A stretch of DNA of 44,308 nucleotides from Aquabacterium sp. (GTDB taxonomy: Bacteria > Pseudomonadota > Gammaproteobacteria > Burkholderiales > Burkholderiaceae_C): the NCBI GenBank assembly GCA_023266355.1, contig JAHFQM010000013.1, positions 1 through 44,308 of the forward strand, given 5' to 3'. Every line of letters starts with the position of its first letter. The first letter of the stretch is position 1. Position numbers and translations under genes: made by a program. The notes beneath the pieces are model-generated. The model searched no databases, was not told where the DNA came from, and was given only the letters and a program-made list of their open reading frames with translations. Shown one piece after another: positions 6,750-13,691 of the stretch.

Positions 6750-9443
6750 GTGAAGAAATCGGCGATCGCGTTGGCCGCTCTGGCGGCCTTCAGCGTGCCG
6801 GCCAGCGCGCAAGCTGTTGGCCGGCACATCCTGCTGGATGAAGGAGCCAAGGCAGCCGGCCTGGTGCGCTTCTATTCCCAGGCGATCGAGCTGGCTGACG
6901 GCGCCAAGCAATCGTGGGTCACGATCACCCGGACGGGTGACTTCAGCGACCCGCGCTACGGCGACTTCAAGATCACGCCGACCCATCTGGACCAGATGGT
7001 GGCGAACTTCAACAACCGAGTCATGGGCCAGGACGTGTTCCTGGACGTCGCGCATCGCCCGAACGACGGAGCGGCAGGCAAGTTCCTGAAGCTGGCCGTC
7101 GAAGGCGGCAGGCTGCGCGGCCTGGTGGAGTGGACCGACTTCGGAATCGATGCCGTGAAAAAGCGCGGCTTCGCCTACCTGTCGGCCGAGTATCACGAGA
7201 ACTGGAAGGACAACGAGCAACAGCAAGCGCACGGATGTGTGCTGCTGGGCGCTGGCCTGACCACGCGACCCGTGATCAAGAACCTGGACCCGGTGACCCT
7301 GGGCGAATCGGATGGCGATCACGACAGCGAAATGCGCGTGGCGATCTCGCCCTCCCTCCTGCGCGAACTGACCAAACAACTTTCTTCGGAGCCTGACATG
7401 AACAAGCACCTCTTGGCCCTCGTGGCCGCCCTGACGGCCATTGGTTTCAAAGCCGAAGCCGAGCAAAAACCCTTCATCACGCTGGCGACCCCGCAACTCG
7501 AGGCTGTCAAGGACGACGAGGCCAAGTGCCTGGCCGTGGTGGACGCCGTGAAGGCCGCCGCGCAGTCGGCGATGGACCAGATCAAGAAGCTGGCGCAGCC
7601 GGGCGACGGCACGCCGCACAACATCACGATCACGCTGGCCGCGCCTGGCGCCGCGATCGACCCGGCCACCCTGGCTGCCGAAGTGACGAAGCAGCTGGCA
7701 GCCGCGGCCACGGCCGCCGCCACCGCGCAGACCACGCTCACCGCCAAGTTGAAGTTGCTGTCCGACACGCTGGCCGAGGACAAGTCGCTCACTCCCGAAG
7801 GCGTGGTGAAGCTGGCCGCCGACGTGGCGCCCATGATCTCGGCGGCCACCAGCGACGAAAACGTGAAGGCGCTGGCCGCCTTGCAGCTGAAAAACTGGAA
7901 CGCGCAGACCGCTGCGACCAAGCTGGCGACGCTGGGCTTCCGCCCGGCCAGCGGCAACGTGCAGATCTCCGTCGATTCGGGCAACGGCATCAAGGCCCTG
8001 CAGGTGGAGGTGGACAAGCGCCTGGGCCTGACCGAGACCAAGGACAGCCGGCGCTTCGAGCGCACCGGCGGCGAGTTGCTGAAAGGCAATGCGGCTTTCG
8101 CCGAGAAGGTGCTGGCCGAGTTCGACGCGGCCAACGCCGAGCAGCTGCTGCGCGAGCACAAGCACCTGGCCGCGGGCACGGGCAGCGTGAGCGACGTGGC
8201 GGTGCCGGTGATCGCCGAGCGCACCGTGATCCGCGAGCAGCTGTACGACCTGATGACGCTGCCGCTGATGGACGTGAACACGGCGCCGATGGCCAACGTG
8301 ATCACCATCCCCTACAGCTATCGCGACCGCGGCGCCGGTGCCGCGGGCGTGGCCAACCTGCGCCGCTATGAAGGGCAGGGCATCCGCCGCGCCGGCGTGA
8401 TCCAGACCATCGAGGAAACCCGGCCGATCCCGCAAAAGCTGGCCTTCCTGCTGTCCGCCGAAATGCAGATGCTGGTGGGCGCGAGCGTGATCAACTGGGA
8501 CCCGATCGCCGAGAACATGCGCAACATGATCCGGATCGTGGGCGAGGACACCGAGGCGCTGAATCTGAACAACATGGCCCAAAGCTGCGACGAGTACGGC
8601 GCGGTGGCGGTGGTGGCCGAGGATCTGGGCGTGCCGGTGGACGGCGCCAACACGATCTTCGCGCTGGCCCAGTTCCCGGTGTGCAAGCCGCGCAAGGTGT
8701 ACGACCTGAAGGGCGTGCAGGTGGGCGCGACGGTGAATCCGATCGTGGTGACCTACAAGGGCGGCGTGATCGCCGAGTACCTGCTGCCGGCCGACGGCTC
8801 GGCGCTGGGCGCGGGCAACTACTACGTGATGAACTACAACCTGGGTGAGCTGCACATCGTCACCGAGGCGGGCGTGGTGGTGGTGCCGGCGGCGGCCGAC
8901 ACGCTGACGGTGAGCTACTACTACGCCACCAACGTGAAGAAGTTCAACACCGACCCGGGCGCAGTGGCCACCGACGTTTTCTGGGACACGCTGCTGTTCG
9001 CCATCGGCGGGCGCAAGGCGGTGATCGAGGACGATCGGTTCTACACCGCAAACATGATCCTGATGTCCGGCAACGTGAACAACCAGCTGAGCCAGGCGAA
9101 GACCTTCCAGGCGAACAGCGCGCGCATCGCCACGGGCCTGGCGTCGGACGGCGCCGTGGGCATCGTCAAGGACATGCCGGTGTGGCGCCCGCGGGCCCCC
9201 GGAACGCTGTTCGGCGACACCCGCGTGATGGTGGGCATGCGCGGCTGCTGCCGCTTCCGGATGATCAAGCCGTGGAGCGTGGAGCCGCTGCAGCCCGCGC
9301 GCGATGCGAACGGGCTGTTCACCGACAGCAAGGAGACCTACGGCACGCAGTGGGTGGGCAGCCACACGCCCACGCAGCTGAAGGCCAGCATGAGCTGCGT
9401 GATCCTGTACAGCGCCGCCGGCCGCGTCTCGCGCGTCGCCTGA
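6750..9443 (+). CDS. prohead protease - scaffold - major capsid fusion protein
   Basis: This 897-residue protein carries three functions usually split between genes. Residues about 25-215 resemble the Mu gpI-like prohead protease: FLDVAHRPNDGAAG with a candidate catalytic His102, GLVEWTDFG, and FAYLSAEYHENW. Residues about 217-405 are Ala-rich, helical and scaffold-like. From about residue 410 the sequence reads as a capsid protein (TLPLMDVNTAPMANVITIPY, then RRAGVIQTIEETRPIPQKLA, ending in a Thr/Val-rich segment). The N-terminus (MKKSAIALAALAAFSVPASAQA) looks like a Sec signal peptide with an AxA site, odd for a capsid protein. An internal ATG at 7398 with GGAG six bases upstream could make a separate scaffold-capsid product. 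Position after the portal and head genes supports the call. Confidence 0.8.
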   Translation: MKKSAIALAALAAFSVPASAQAVGRHILLDEGAKAAGLVRFYSQAIELADGAKQSWVTITRTGDFSDPRYGDFKITPTHLDQMVANFNNRVMGQDVFLDVAHRPNDGAAGKFLKLAVEGGRLRGLVEWTDFGIDAVKKRGFAYLSAEYHENWKDNEQQQAHGCVLLGAGLTTRPVIKNLDPVTLGESDGDHDSEMRVAISPSLLRELTKQLSSEPDMNKHLLALVAALTAIGFKAEAEQKPFITLATPQLEAVKDDEAKCLAVVDAVKAAAQSAMDQIKKLAQPGDGTPHNITITLAAPGAAIDPATLAAEVTKQLAAAATAAATAQTTLTAKLKLLSDTLAEDKSLTPEGVVKLAADVAPMISAATSDENVKALAALQLKNWNAQTAATKLATLGFRPASGNVQISVDSGNGIKALQVEVDKRLGLTETKDSRRFERTGGELLKGNAAFAEKVLAEFDAANAEQLLREHKHLAAGTGSVSDVAVPVIAERTVIREQLYDLMTLPLMDVNTAPMANVITIPYSYRDRGAGAAGVANLRRYEGQGIRRAGVIQTIEETRPIPQKLAFLLSAEMQMLVGASVINWDPIAENMRNMIRIVGEDTEALNLNNMAQSCDEYGAVAVVAEDLGVPVDGANTIFALAQFPVCKPRKVYDLKGVQVGATVNPIVVTYKGGVIAEYLLPADGSALGAGNYYVMNYNLGELHIVTEAGVVVVPAAADTLTVSYYYATNVKKFNTDPGAVATDVFWDTLLFAIGGRKAVIEDDRFYTANMILMSGNVNNQLSQAKTFQANSARIATGLASDGAVGIVKDMPVWRPRAPGTLFGDTRVMVGMRGCCRFRMIKPWSVEPLQPARDANGLFTDSKETYGTQWVGSHTPTQLKASMSCVILYSAAGRVSRVA
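7388..7400 (+). promoter_or_regulatory. internal ribosome site and start within the capsid fusion
   Basis: GGAG (7388-7391), six bases, then ATG (7398-7400) in frame with the fusion. The encoded N-terminus (MNKHLLALVAALTAIGFKAE) falls exactly at the protease/scaffold boundary. A start here gives a 681-residue scaffold-capsid protein without protease, like the nested starts of lambda C/Nu3 and Mu I/Z. Confidence 0.5.
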
Positions 9444-9480
9444 TCCAGTCCCCAGGGATAACCCCCCCCGAGAGCTGACC

Positions 9481-9507
9481 CCCCGCCCGGCATGAGCCCG
9501 GGCGGGG
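9481..9507 (+). terminator. GC-rich hairpin after the capsid gene
   Basis: A perfect 10-bp stem (CCCCGCCCGG pairing with CCGGGCGGGG) closes a 7-nt loop, 37 bases after the capsid stop. There is no following T-run, so it is not a classical intrinsic terminator. It may stop 3' exonucleases and protect the abundant capsid mRNA, or act as a partial terminator that lowers expression downstream. Confidence 0.55.
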
Positions 9508-9537
9508 CGCAGGACCGAAGGGACACCGGAGAGCTGA

Positions 9538-10041
9538 ATGGAACAGTACGTCGAGAACAACAGCAACGCGCCCATGTACGTGGGCAACACCATGATCCCG
9601 CCCGGCGAGGGCAAGCTGGTGGATGTGCCAATGCGGGCGACAGCGCCGGCGGCGGCCGAGCCGCGGGGCCCGAACCTGGTGGAGCGCATGGCCACGTTTC
9701 TGGACCGGCCGGTCAAGGACATCGTGCCCGACCTGCCGGAGCTGACCCACGAGGCGCTTCAGCTCGCCGAGAGCCAGGAGGCCGCCGGGCAGAACCGCAA
9801 GACGCTGATCACCGCCCTGCAGGCCGAGTGCATCACCCGCGCCGACGAAAAGCTGCAGGCGCAGCAGCAGGAGCAGGCCGCGCAGGCGCTGCTGGATGCG
9901 CGCGAGGCGCTGCTGGTGGCGCGGCTGGCGCTGGCCAACCTGCCCGAGAGCGCGACGCACGAAGAGCGCGCGGCCGCCCTGGCTGTGGTGGACGAGGCGC
10001 AGGCCAAGGTGGACGCGCTGGCGCCCGCGGACGAAGCCTGA
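9538..10041 (+). CDS. hypothetical virion-region protein, coiled coil
   Basis: This 167-residue protein begins with a compact segment (NNSNAPMYVGNTMIPPGEGK, a small beta-like domain). After a Pro/Ala linker it continues with a long Gln/Ala/Glu-rich stretch (about residues 95-160) that should be helical and may form a coiled coil. It follows the capsid hairpin and precedes the connectors. Small proteins at this position in related phages can be head decoration or joining proteins, but I see no motif that decides. Confidence 0.6.
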   Translation: MEQYVENNSNAPMYVGNTMIPPGEGKLVDVPMRATAPAAAEPRGPNLVERMATFLDRPVKDIVPDLPELTHEALQLAESQEAAGQNRKTLITALQAECITRADEKLQAQQQEQAAQALLDAREALLVARLALANLPESATHEERAAALAVVDEAQAKVDALAPADEA

Positions 10042-10054
10042 GGGAGCGCGCGCC

Positions 10055-10681
10055 ATGCCGGGCACGATGTCGGAAGCGGATCTGGTGGTGGACCTGAAGG
10101 CGTCGCTGTTCGATGCGGCCAACGTCTTCACGGACCCCACCGGCGCCGACTTCAAGCGCTTCCTGGCGCAGGCGCTGCCCGACATGCAGACCAAGCGGCC
10201 GGTGACTCGGCTGGGCACGCTGACGCTGGTGGCCGACCAGGCCCGCTATGCGGTGGCCGAGGCCGACTTCGCGGCGCTGAAGACCGACATCTGGCGCAAC
10301 ACGGCGCGGCTGCCCAAGCCCTGGGAGCCCACCTGGCCGGGCGGCCTGCCGCGCATTTGCGAAGCGCGCGACGGCGGCGCCTGGTACATCCAGTTCGACC
10401 CGGCGCCCACGGCGCTGCACCTGGCCGCGCTGGGCGAGACCTTTCGCTTTTATTACTTCGCGGCGCACGCGATCGGCGCGCTGGCGGCGGACACCACGGT
10501 GAACCCGCAGGACCGCGGCCTGCTGCTGCTGCGCGCCCAGGCCGAGGCCATGCTGGCGCTGGGCCTGCGCAACGCGGGCAAGCCCGTGCAGCTGCGCGAC
10601 GGCCTGTCGGGCACGCCGCGCAACAGCACGCCGGCGGCGCTGCACGAGCTGCTGCTGCGGCTGTTCAAGGAGGCGCGCTGA
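10055..10681 (+). CDS. putative head-tail connector protein
   Basis: This 208-residue protein lies between the capsid and an HK97 gp10-like protein, where head completion/adaptor proteins normally map. Its sequence is mostly helical, with aromatic clusters (PKPWEPTWPGG, AWYIQFDPAP, FRFYYFAAHAIGALAAD). The recurring Asp/Phe pattern near the start (LFDAANVFTDPTGADFKRFL) fits the first helices of gp6-like adaptors. An alternative ATG lies at 10067. The stop overlaps the next ATG by one base. The family is inferred from order and general character. Confidence 0.6.
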   Translation: MPGTMSEADLVVDLKASLFDAANVFTDPTGADFKRFLAQALPDMQTKRPVTRLGTLTLVADQARYAVAEADFAALKTDIWRNTARLPKPWEPTWPGGLPRICEARDGGAWYIQFDPAPTALHLAALGETFRFYYFAAHAIGALAADTTVNPQDRGLLLLRAQAEAMLALGLRNAGKPVQLRDGLSGTPRNSTPAALHELLLRLFKEAR

Positions 10682-11223
10682 TGGCTCGGGTGCTGAACAC
10701 CGCCGCCATCAGGCTGGCCATGCAGCGCATGGCGCCGGCCATGGAGGCCGAGATGGGCGGCGAGCTGGACGCGCTGGCGCAGCTGGTGGCGCGGCGCATG
10801 CGGCAGCTGGCGCCGAAGTTTCGCAGCCTGCTGGCAGTGGGGATCCGGGTGGATTCGCCCGAGCCGCTGGTGCGCGACATTGGGCCGACCGCCAGTTATG
10901 CCGCCTATCAGGAAGACGGCATCAAGCCCGGCGGCAAAGGGCTGCCGCGTTACGACGACCCCGCCAGCGCCGACGTGTTGGCCTGGCTGCGCACCAAGGT
11001 GTTCAGTGGCCGCACGCCACCGCGCAAGAACACGATGGCTGCGGTGCGCGCGAACCTGGAGCTTCGCGACCGGTACGAGGGCCTGGCCTGGCACATCCGC
11101 CACAAGGGCATCAAGGCGCGCCCGTTCGTGAAGCCCGCGTTCGACCAGCTGGAGCCGGTGATCCGGGTGCGGCTGCAGGCCGCCGGTGAGCGCGCTGTGG
11201 CGCAGGCAGGCGGTACCGCATGA
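10681..11223 (+). CDS. HK97 gp10-like neck/tail-completion protein
   Basis: This 180-residue basic protein begins with helices (TAAIRLAMQRMAPAME), followed by DIGPTASYAAYQEDG and ending IKARPFVKPAFDQLEPVI. That last pattern, RPF(V)KPA(F/L), is characteristic of HK97 gp10 / lambda Z-like proteins, which join the completed tail to the head. It overlaps both neighbours by a few bases. The connector, gp10, tail terminator order is the usual siphovirus one. Confidence 0.75.
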   Translation: MARVLNTAAIRLAMQRMAPAMEAEMGGELDALAQLVARRMRQLAPKFRSLLAVGIRVDSPEPLVRDIGPTASYAAYQEDGIKPGGKGLPRYDDPASADVLAWLRTKVFSGRTPPRKNTMAAVRANLELRDRYEGLAWHIRHKGIKARPFVKPAFDQLEPVIRVRLQAAGERAVAQAGGTA

Positions 11224-11642
11224 GCGACCCCAACGCCACCCTGGAGGCCATCAAGGCCAGCCTGGCCGCGGCGATGCCGCTGCGCAGGGTGCAGCGCTCG
11301 CTGCCGCCCGATCCGCTGGCGCTGCCGGCGGACGACTTGCGCGCCGGCGTGGTGTGCCTGGTGAGCGAGGGCGGGGGCGACTTCGCCAATTACCTGGGGC
11401 GCGAGGGCGAGCTGGGGCACCTGCAGGCCAGCCTGGTGGGGTTTGTGGCCGTGGAAGAGGACACCGAGCCGGTGGCGATCGAGCAGGCCGAGCTGGCGCT
11501 GCTGCGCGACCTGCTGGCCTGGTGCAACACGCACGCGCCGATGGCCGATGTGCAGGACGTGCTGCCGCAGGACTTTACGCAGAGCAAGCAGCTGGAGCAT
11601 CCCTACGGCTGGTTGATTTTGAAGCTGGACATCCGGTTCTGA
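11220..11642 (+). CDS. putative tail terminator protein (lambda gpU-like)
   Basis: This 140-residue protein overlaps the gp10-like gene by four bases and comes just before the tail-tube genes, the normal place of the tail terminator that caps the tube and sets tail length with the tape measure. It contains alternating strands and helices (GVVCLVSEGGGDFANYLG, GELGHLQASLVGFVAVEED) and a terminal LKLDIRF strand, compatible with the gpU/minor-tail fold. Sequence identity to known families is not evident to me. Confidence 0.55.
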   Translation: MSDPNATLEAIKASLAAAMPLRRVQRSLPPDPLALPADDLRAGVVCLVSEGGGDFANYLGREGELGHLQASLVGFVAVEEDTEPVAIEQAELALLRDLLAWCNTHAPMADVQDVLPQDFTQSKQLEHPYGWLILKLDIRF

Positions 11643-11662
11643 CCGGCAAGGAGATCGCACAC

Positions 11663-11899
11663 ATGGAAATCAAGAAGCAAGCCAGCGGCAGCGCCGCTAC
11701 CGAAACCAGCACCAGCACCGCCACCAGCGCGCCCGCCGCGCAGCGCCAGCCGCTGCCCGAGCCCGCGGGCGGCTGGCCGCGCGATGAGTACACCGGCATC
11801 GGCGGCAACTACGTGCGCGACCCCTTCACCGGCATTCGACGCCCCGCGGATGACACCGCGACGGCGCCGGCGGCCGACACCCCGGCCGAAGGCCAGTAA
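11663..11899 (+). CDS. small low-complexity protein upstream of tail tube
   Basis: This 78-residue protein starts after an AAGGAG-type site (11648-11653). The N-terminal half is Ser/Thr/Ala-rich and probably disordered; the middle has GGWPRDEYTGIGGNYVRDPF followed by TGIRRP, a Gly/Tyr motif common in small tail-associated phage proteins. The end is again Ala/Thr/Pro-rich. No function is assignable. Confidence 0.6.
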   Translation: MEIKKQASGSAATETSTSTATSAPAAQRQPLPEPAGGWPRDEYTGIGGNYVRDPFTGIRRPADDTATAPAADTPAEGQ

Positions 11900-11930
11900 C
11901 CAGCGGCTGCGGCTGCAAAGGAGAGAAACC

Positions 11931-12860
11931 ATGCTGATGCGCAAGATGCTTGTGCTGGCGGTTGCCCAGGCCGGCCTGGGTGTTCCGGGGGCCCCGGTGC
12001 CGGGCGCCAATGCGATCCAGGTGCGAACGGCGTCGCCCAGCCTGCTGAACGCGGAGTACCAGAAGCGCACGCTGCTCAAGGGCAACAAGGGCAACTACGG
12101 CACCTTCACGGTGGCCGAGCACAACGTGATCGAGTTCGAGTGCGAACTGGCGCAGGTGGGCGCGGCGGGCACCGCGTCGCCGCTGGCCCCGCTGCTCAAG
12201 GGCTGCGGCTTCAGCGAGACGATCAGCGCCGGCGTCAGCGCGGTGTACGCGCCGGTGAGCACCGACCCGACCTACCTGACCATCTGGTGCTACCTGGACG
12301 GCGTGCTGGTGAAGCTGGAGGACGCCTGGGGCACGGTGTCTTGCGAGCTGAACCCCAAGGCCATCCCGGTGGCGAAGTTCCGCTTCATGGGCAACTACAA
12401 GGCGGTGACCGACGCGGCCATCCCCGGCGGCGCCAGCTTCGTGGCGTTCCTGAAGCCCAAGCCGCTGGGCAAGACCAACACGCCCACCTTCACGGTGCAC
12501 GGCATCGCGGTGAAGGCCTCGGCCTTCAGCTGGGACCTGGCCAACAAGCTGGACTGGCGCGCCCTGATGAATTTCGAGGGCGTCTCCAGCGTGGACCGCG
12601 AGCCCACGGCGCGCGTGGCGTTCGAGCTGACCACGGTGGCCATCAAGGACTGGGCTGCGACGGCGCTGGCGAACACCGAGGCGGCGATCCAGATGATCCA
12701 CGGCGTGGGCGCCGGCAACATCGTGCAGATCGACATGCCCAAGTTCATGTTCACCGCCGACCCGGCGATCCAGGACGTGGGCGGCATCGCCTTCCTGTCG
12801 GGCCAGGGCAGCGTGAACCCCAACGCCGGCGACGACGAGATCGTGCTGACCTTCAAGTAG
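11931..12860 (+). CDS. major tail tube protein
   Basis: This 309-residue beta-rich protein precedes the G/GT chaperones and the tape measure, the fixed position of the siphovirus tube protein. AAGGAG (11918-11923) serves the ATG. It contains SPLAPLLKGCGFSETISAG, a pattern of tail tube proteins in which a loop reports 'pLlrGCG(m/f)ae', and a later block with ASFVAFLKPKPLGKTNTPTF. An N-terminal pair of Met-start options (MLMRKM) does not alter the call. It should assemble as stacked hexamers around the tape measure. Confidence 0.8.
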   Translation: MLMRKMLVLAVAQAGLGVPGAPVPGANAIQVRTASPSLLNAEYQKRTLLKGNKGNYGTFTVAEHNVIEFECELAQVGAAGTASPLAPLLKGCGFSETISAGVSAVYAPVSTDPTYLTIWCYLDGVLVKLEDAWGTVSCELNPKAIPVAKFRFMGNYKAVTDAAIPGGASFVAFLKPKPLGKTNTPTFTVHGIAVKASAFSWDLANKLDWRALMNFEGVSSVDREPTARVAFELTTVAIKDWAATALANTEAAIQMIHGVGAGNIVQIDMPKFMFTADPAIQDVGGIAFLSGQGSVNPNAGDDEIVLTFK

Positions 12861-12905
12861 GCGCACGCCGCAGCGAGAGTTTTCTTCAACCACAAGGACA
12901 CACGC

Positions 12906-13232
12906 ATGTTCAAGCGAACCACCGACAGAACTTTCCAGGCCGAGGTGAAGGTACCCGTGGCCAATGCCGCGGGCGGCTACGACGCCAACACCTTCAAGGC
13001 CACTTTCGAGCACGCCAACAGCGACGAGCTGGACGAGCTGCGCGTGGTGACCAACCGGGAACTGATCGCGCGCAAGCTGAAGAACTGGGACCTGGTGGAC
13101 GAGGAGACGAAGGAGCAGGTGCCCTTCACCCCCGAGAACCTGGCCGCGTTGCTGGCGATCCCGCCCACGCCGACGCAGATCGTCGTGGCGTTCTGGGAGA
13201 CGATCAATGGGGCCCGCGCAAAAAACTTCTAG
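12906..13232 (+). CDS. tail assembly chaperone G (short form)
   Basis: This 108-residue protein is made by normal termination at TAG 13230-13232. It has ANSDELDELRVVTNREL and PFTPENLAALLAIPPTPTQI and is acidic and helical, typical of the lambda G class of tail assembly chaperones that bind the tape measure before tube polymerisation. Its last codons GCA AAA AAC TTC contain the A AAA AAC slip site, so a share of ribosomes shift to the -1 frame and make the longer GT product. Confidence 0.85.
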   Translation: MFKRTTDRTFQAEVKVPVANAAGGYDANTFKATFEHANSDELDELRVVTNRELIARKLKNWDLVDEETKEQVPFTPENLAALLAIPPTPTQIVVAFWETINGARAKNF

Positions 13233-13678
13233 AGGCGGCCCGGCGCTGGGTTGCCGGCCCGGCCGCACCGCCGCTGGAGCTGACGTCGAGCGACATCGAG
13301 GGCATGAAGCGCCTGGGCGCCACCCCCGAGCAGATTGCCGAGGCGCAGGCCGCGCTGGCCGCGCAGGACAAGGCGGCTGCGCAGCACGAGCAGTTCGGGG
13401 TGTGGGACGAGAACTGGCCCGCCTTCACCCTGTTTTGCTCGCTGGAGACGCAGTGGGAGCGCGAGTACCTCACCAAGAGCCAGCACAGCCCCATGGGCGC
13501 GAGCAGCACCTACACCGAGGTGCGGCGCGTGTGCCTGCCGTCGGAGCGGGTGGAATCGCACGCGCGTTTGCTGGGCATCCCGCGGCGCGAATGGCCGGAG
13601 CTTTTCCTCGACCTGCAGCGCATGGAAAAGGAAGTGCTGAAGGTCGACGCGGAGAACCGCGCGGCGCAGGCGGGGTGA
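12906..13678 (+). CDS. tail assembly chaperone GT (-1 frameshift product)
   Basis: The G frame joins an overlapping -1 frame that continues without a stop to 13678. A shift at 13220-13226 gives about 257 residues: 107 from G plus 150 from the T part (LLEAARRWVAGPAAPP at the junction, then FGVWDENWPAFTLFCSLETQ). The T part has Trp-rich and helical segments typical of GT C-termini, which recruit tube protein to the tape measure. The T part has no start codon with a ribosome site of its own near the junction, which argues that it is reached only by frameshifting. The layout before a long tape-measure gene matches lambda. Confidence 0.85.
13220..13226 (+). promoter_or_regulatory. programmed -1 frameshift site A AAA AAC
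   Basis: The heptamer A AAA AAC is read in the zero frame as gcA AAA AAC, matching X XXY YYZ, and is followed within two codons by the G stop TAG. Slipping puts ribosomes into the frame that encodes LLEAARRW. A candidate stimulatory stem, CCGGC (13240-13244) with GCCGG (13253-13257), starts 13 bases downstream. Confidence 0.85.
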
Positions 13679-13691
13679 GGGGCTAAGCGCC

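Noticed and set aside
13207..13686. Separate tail gene starting at 13207
   Set aside because: That frame is not the one encoding the T part of GT; the T part is reached by the -1 shift at 13220-13226.
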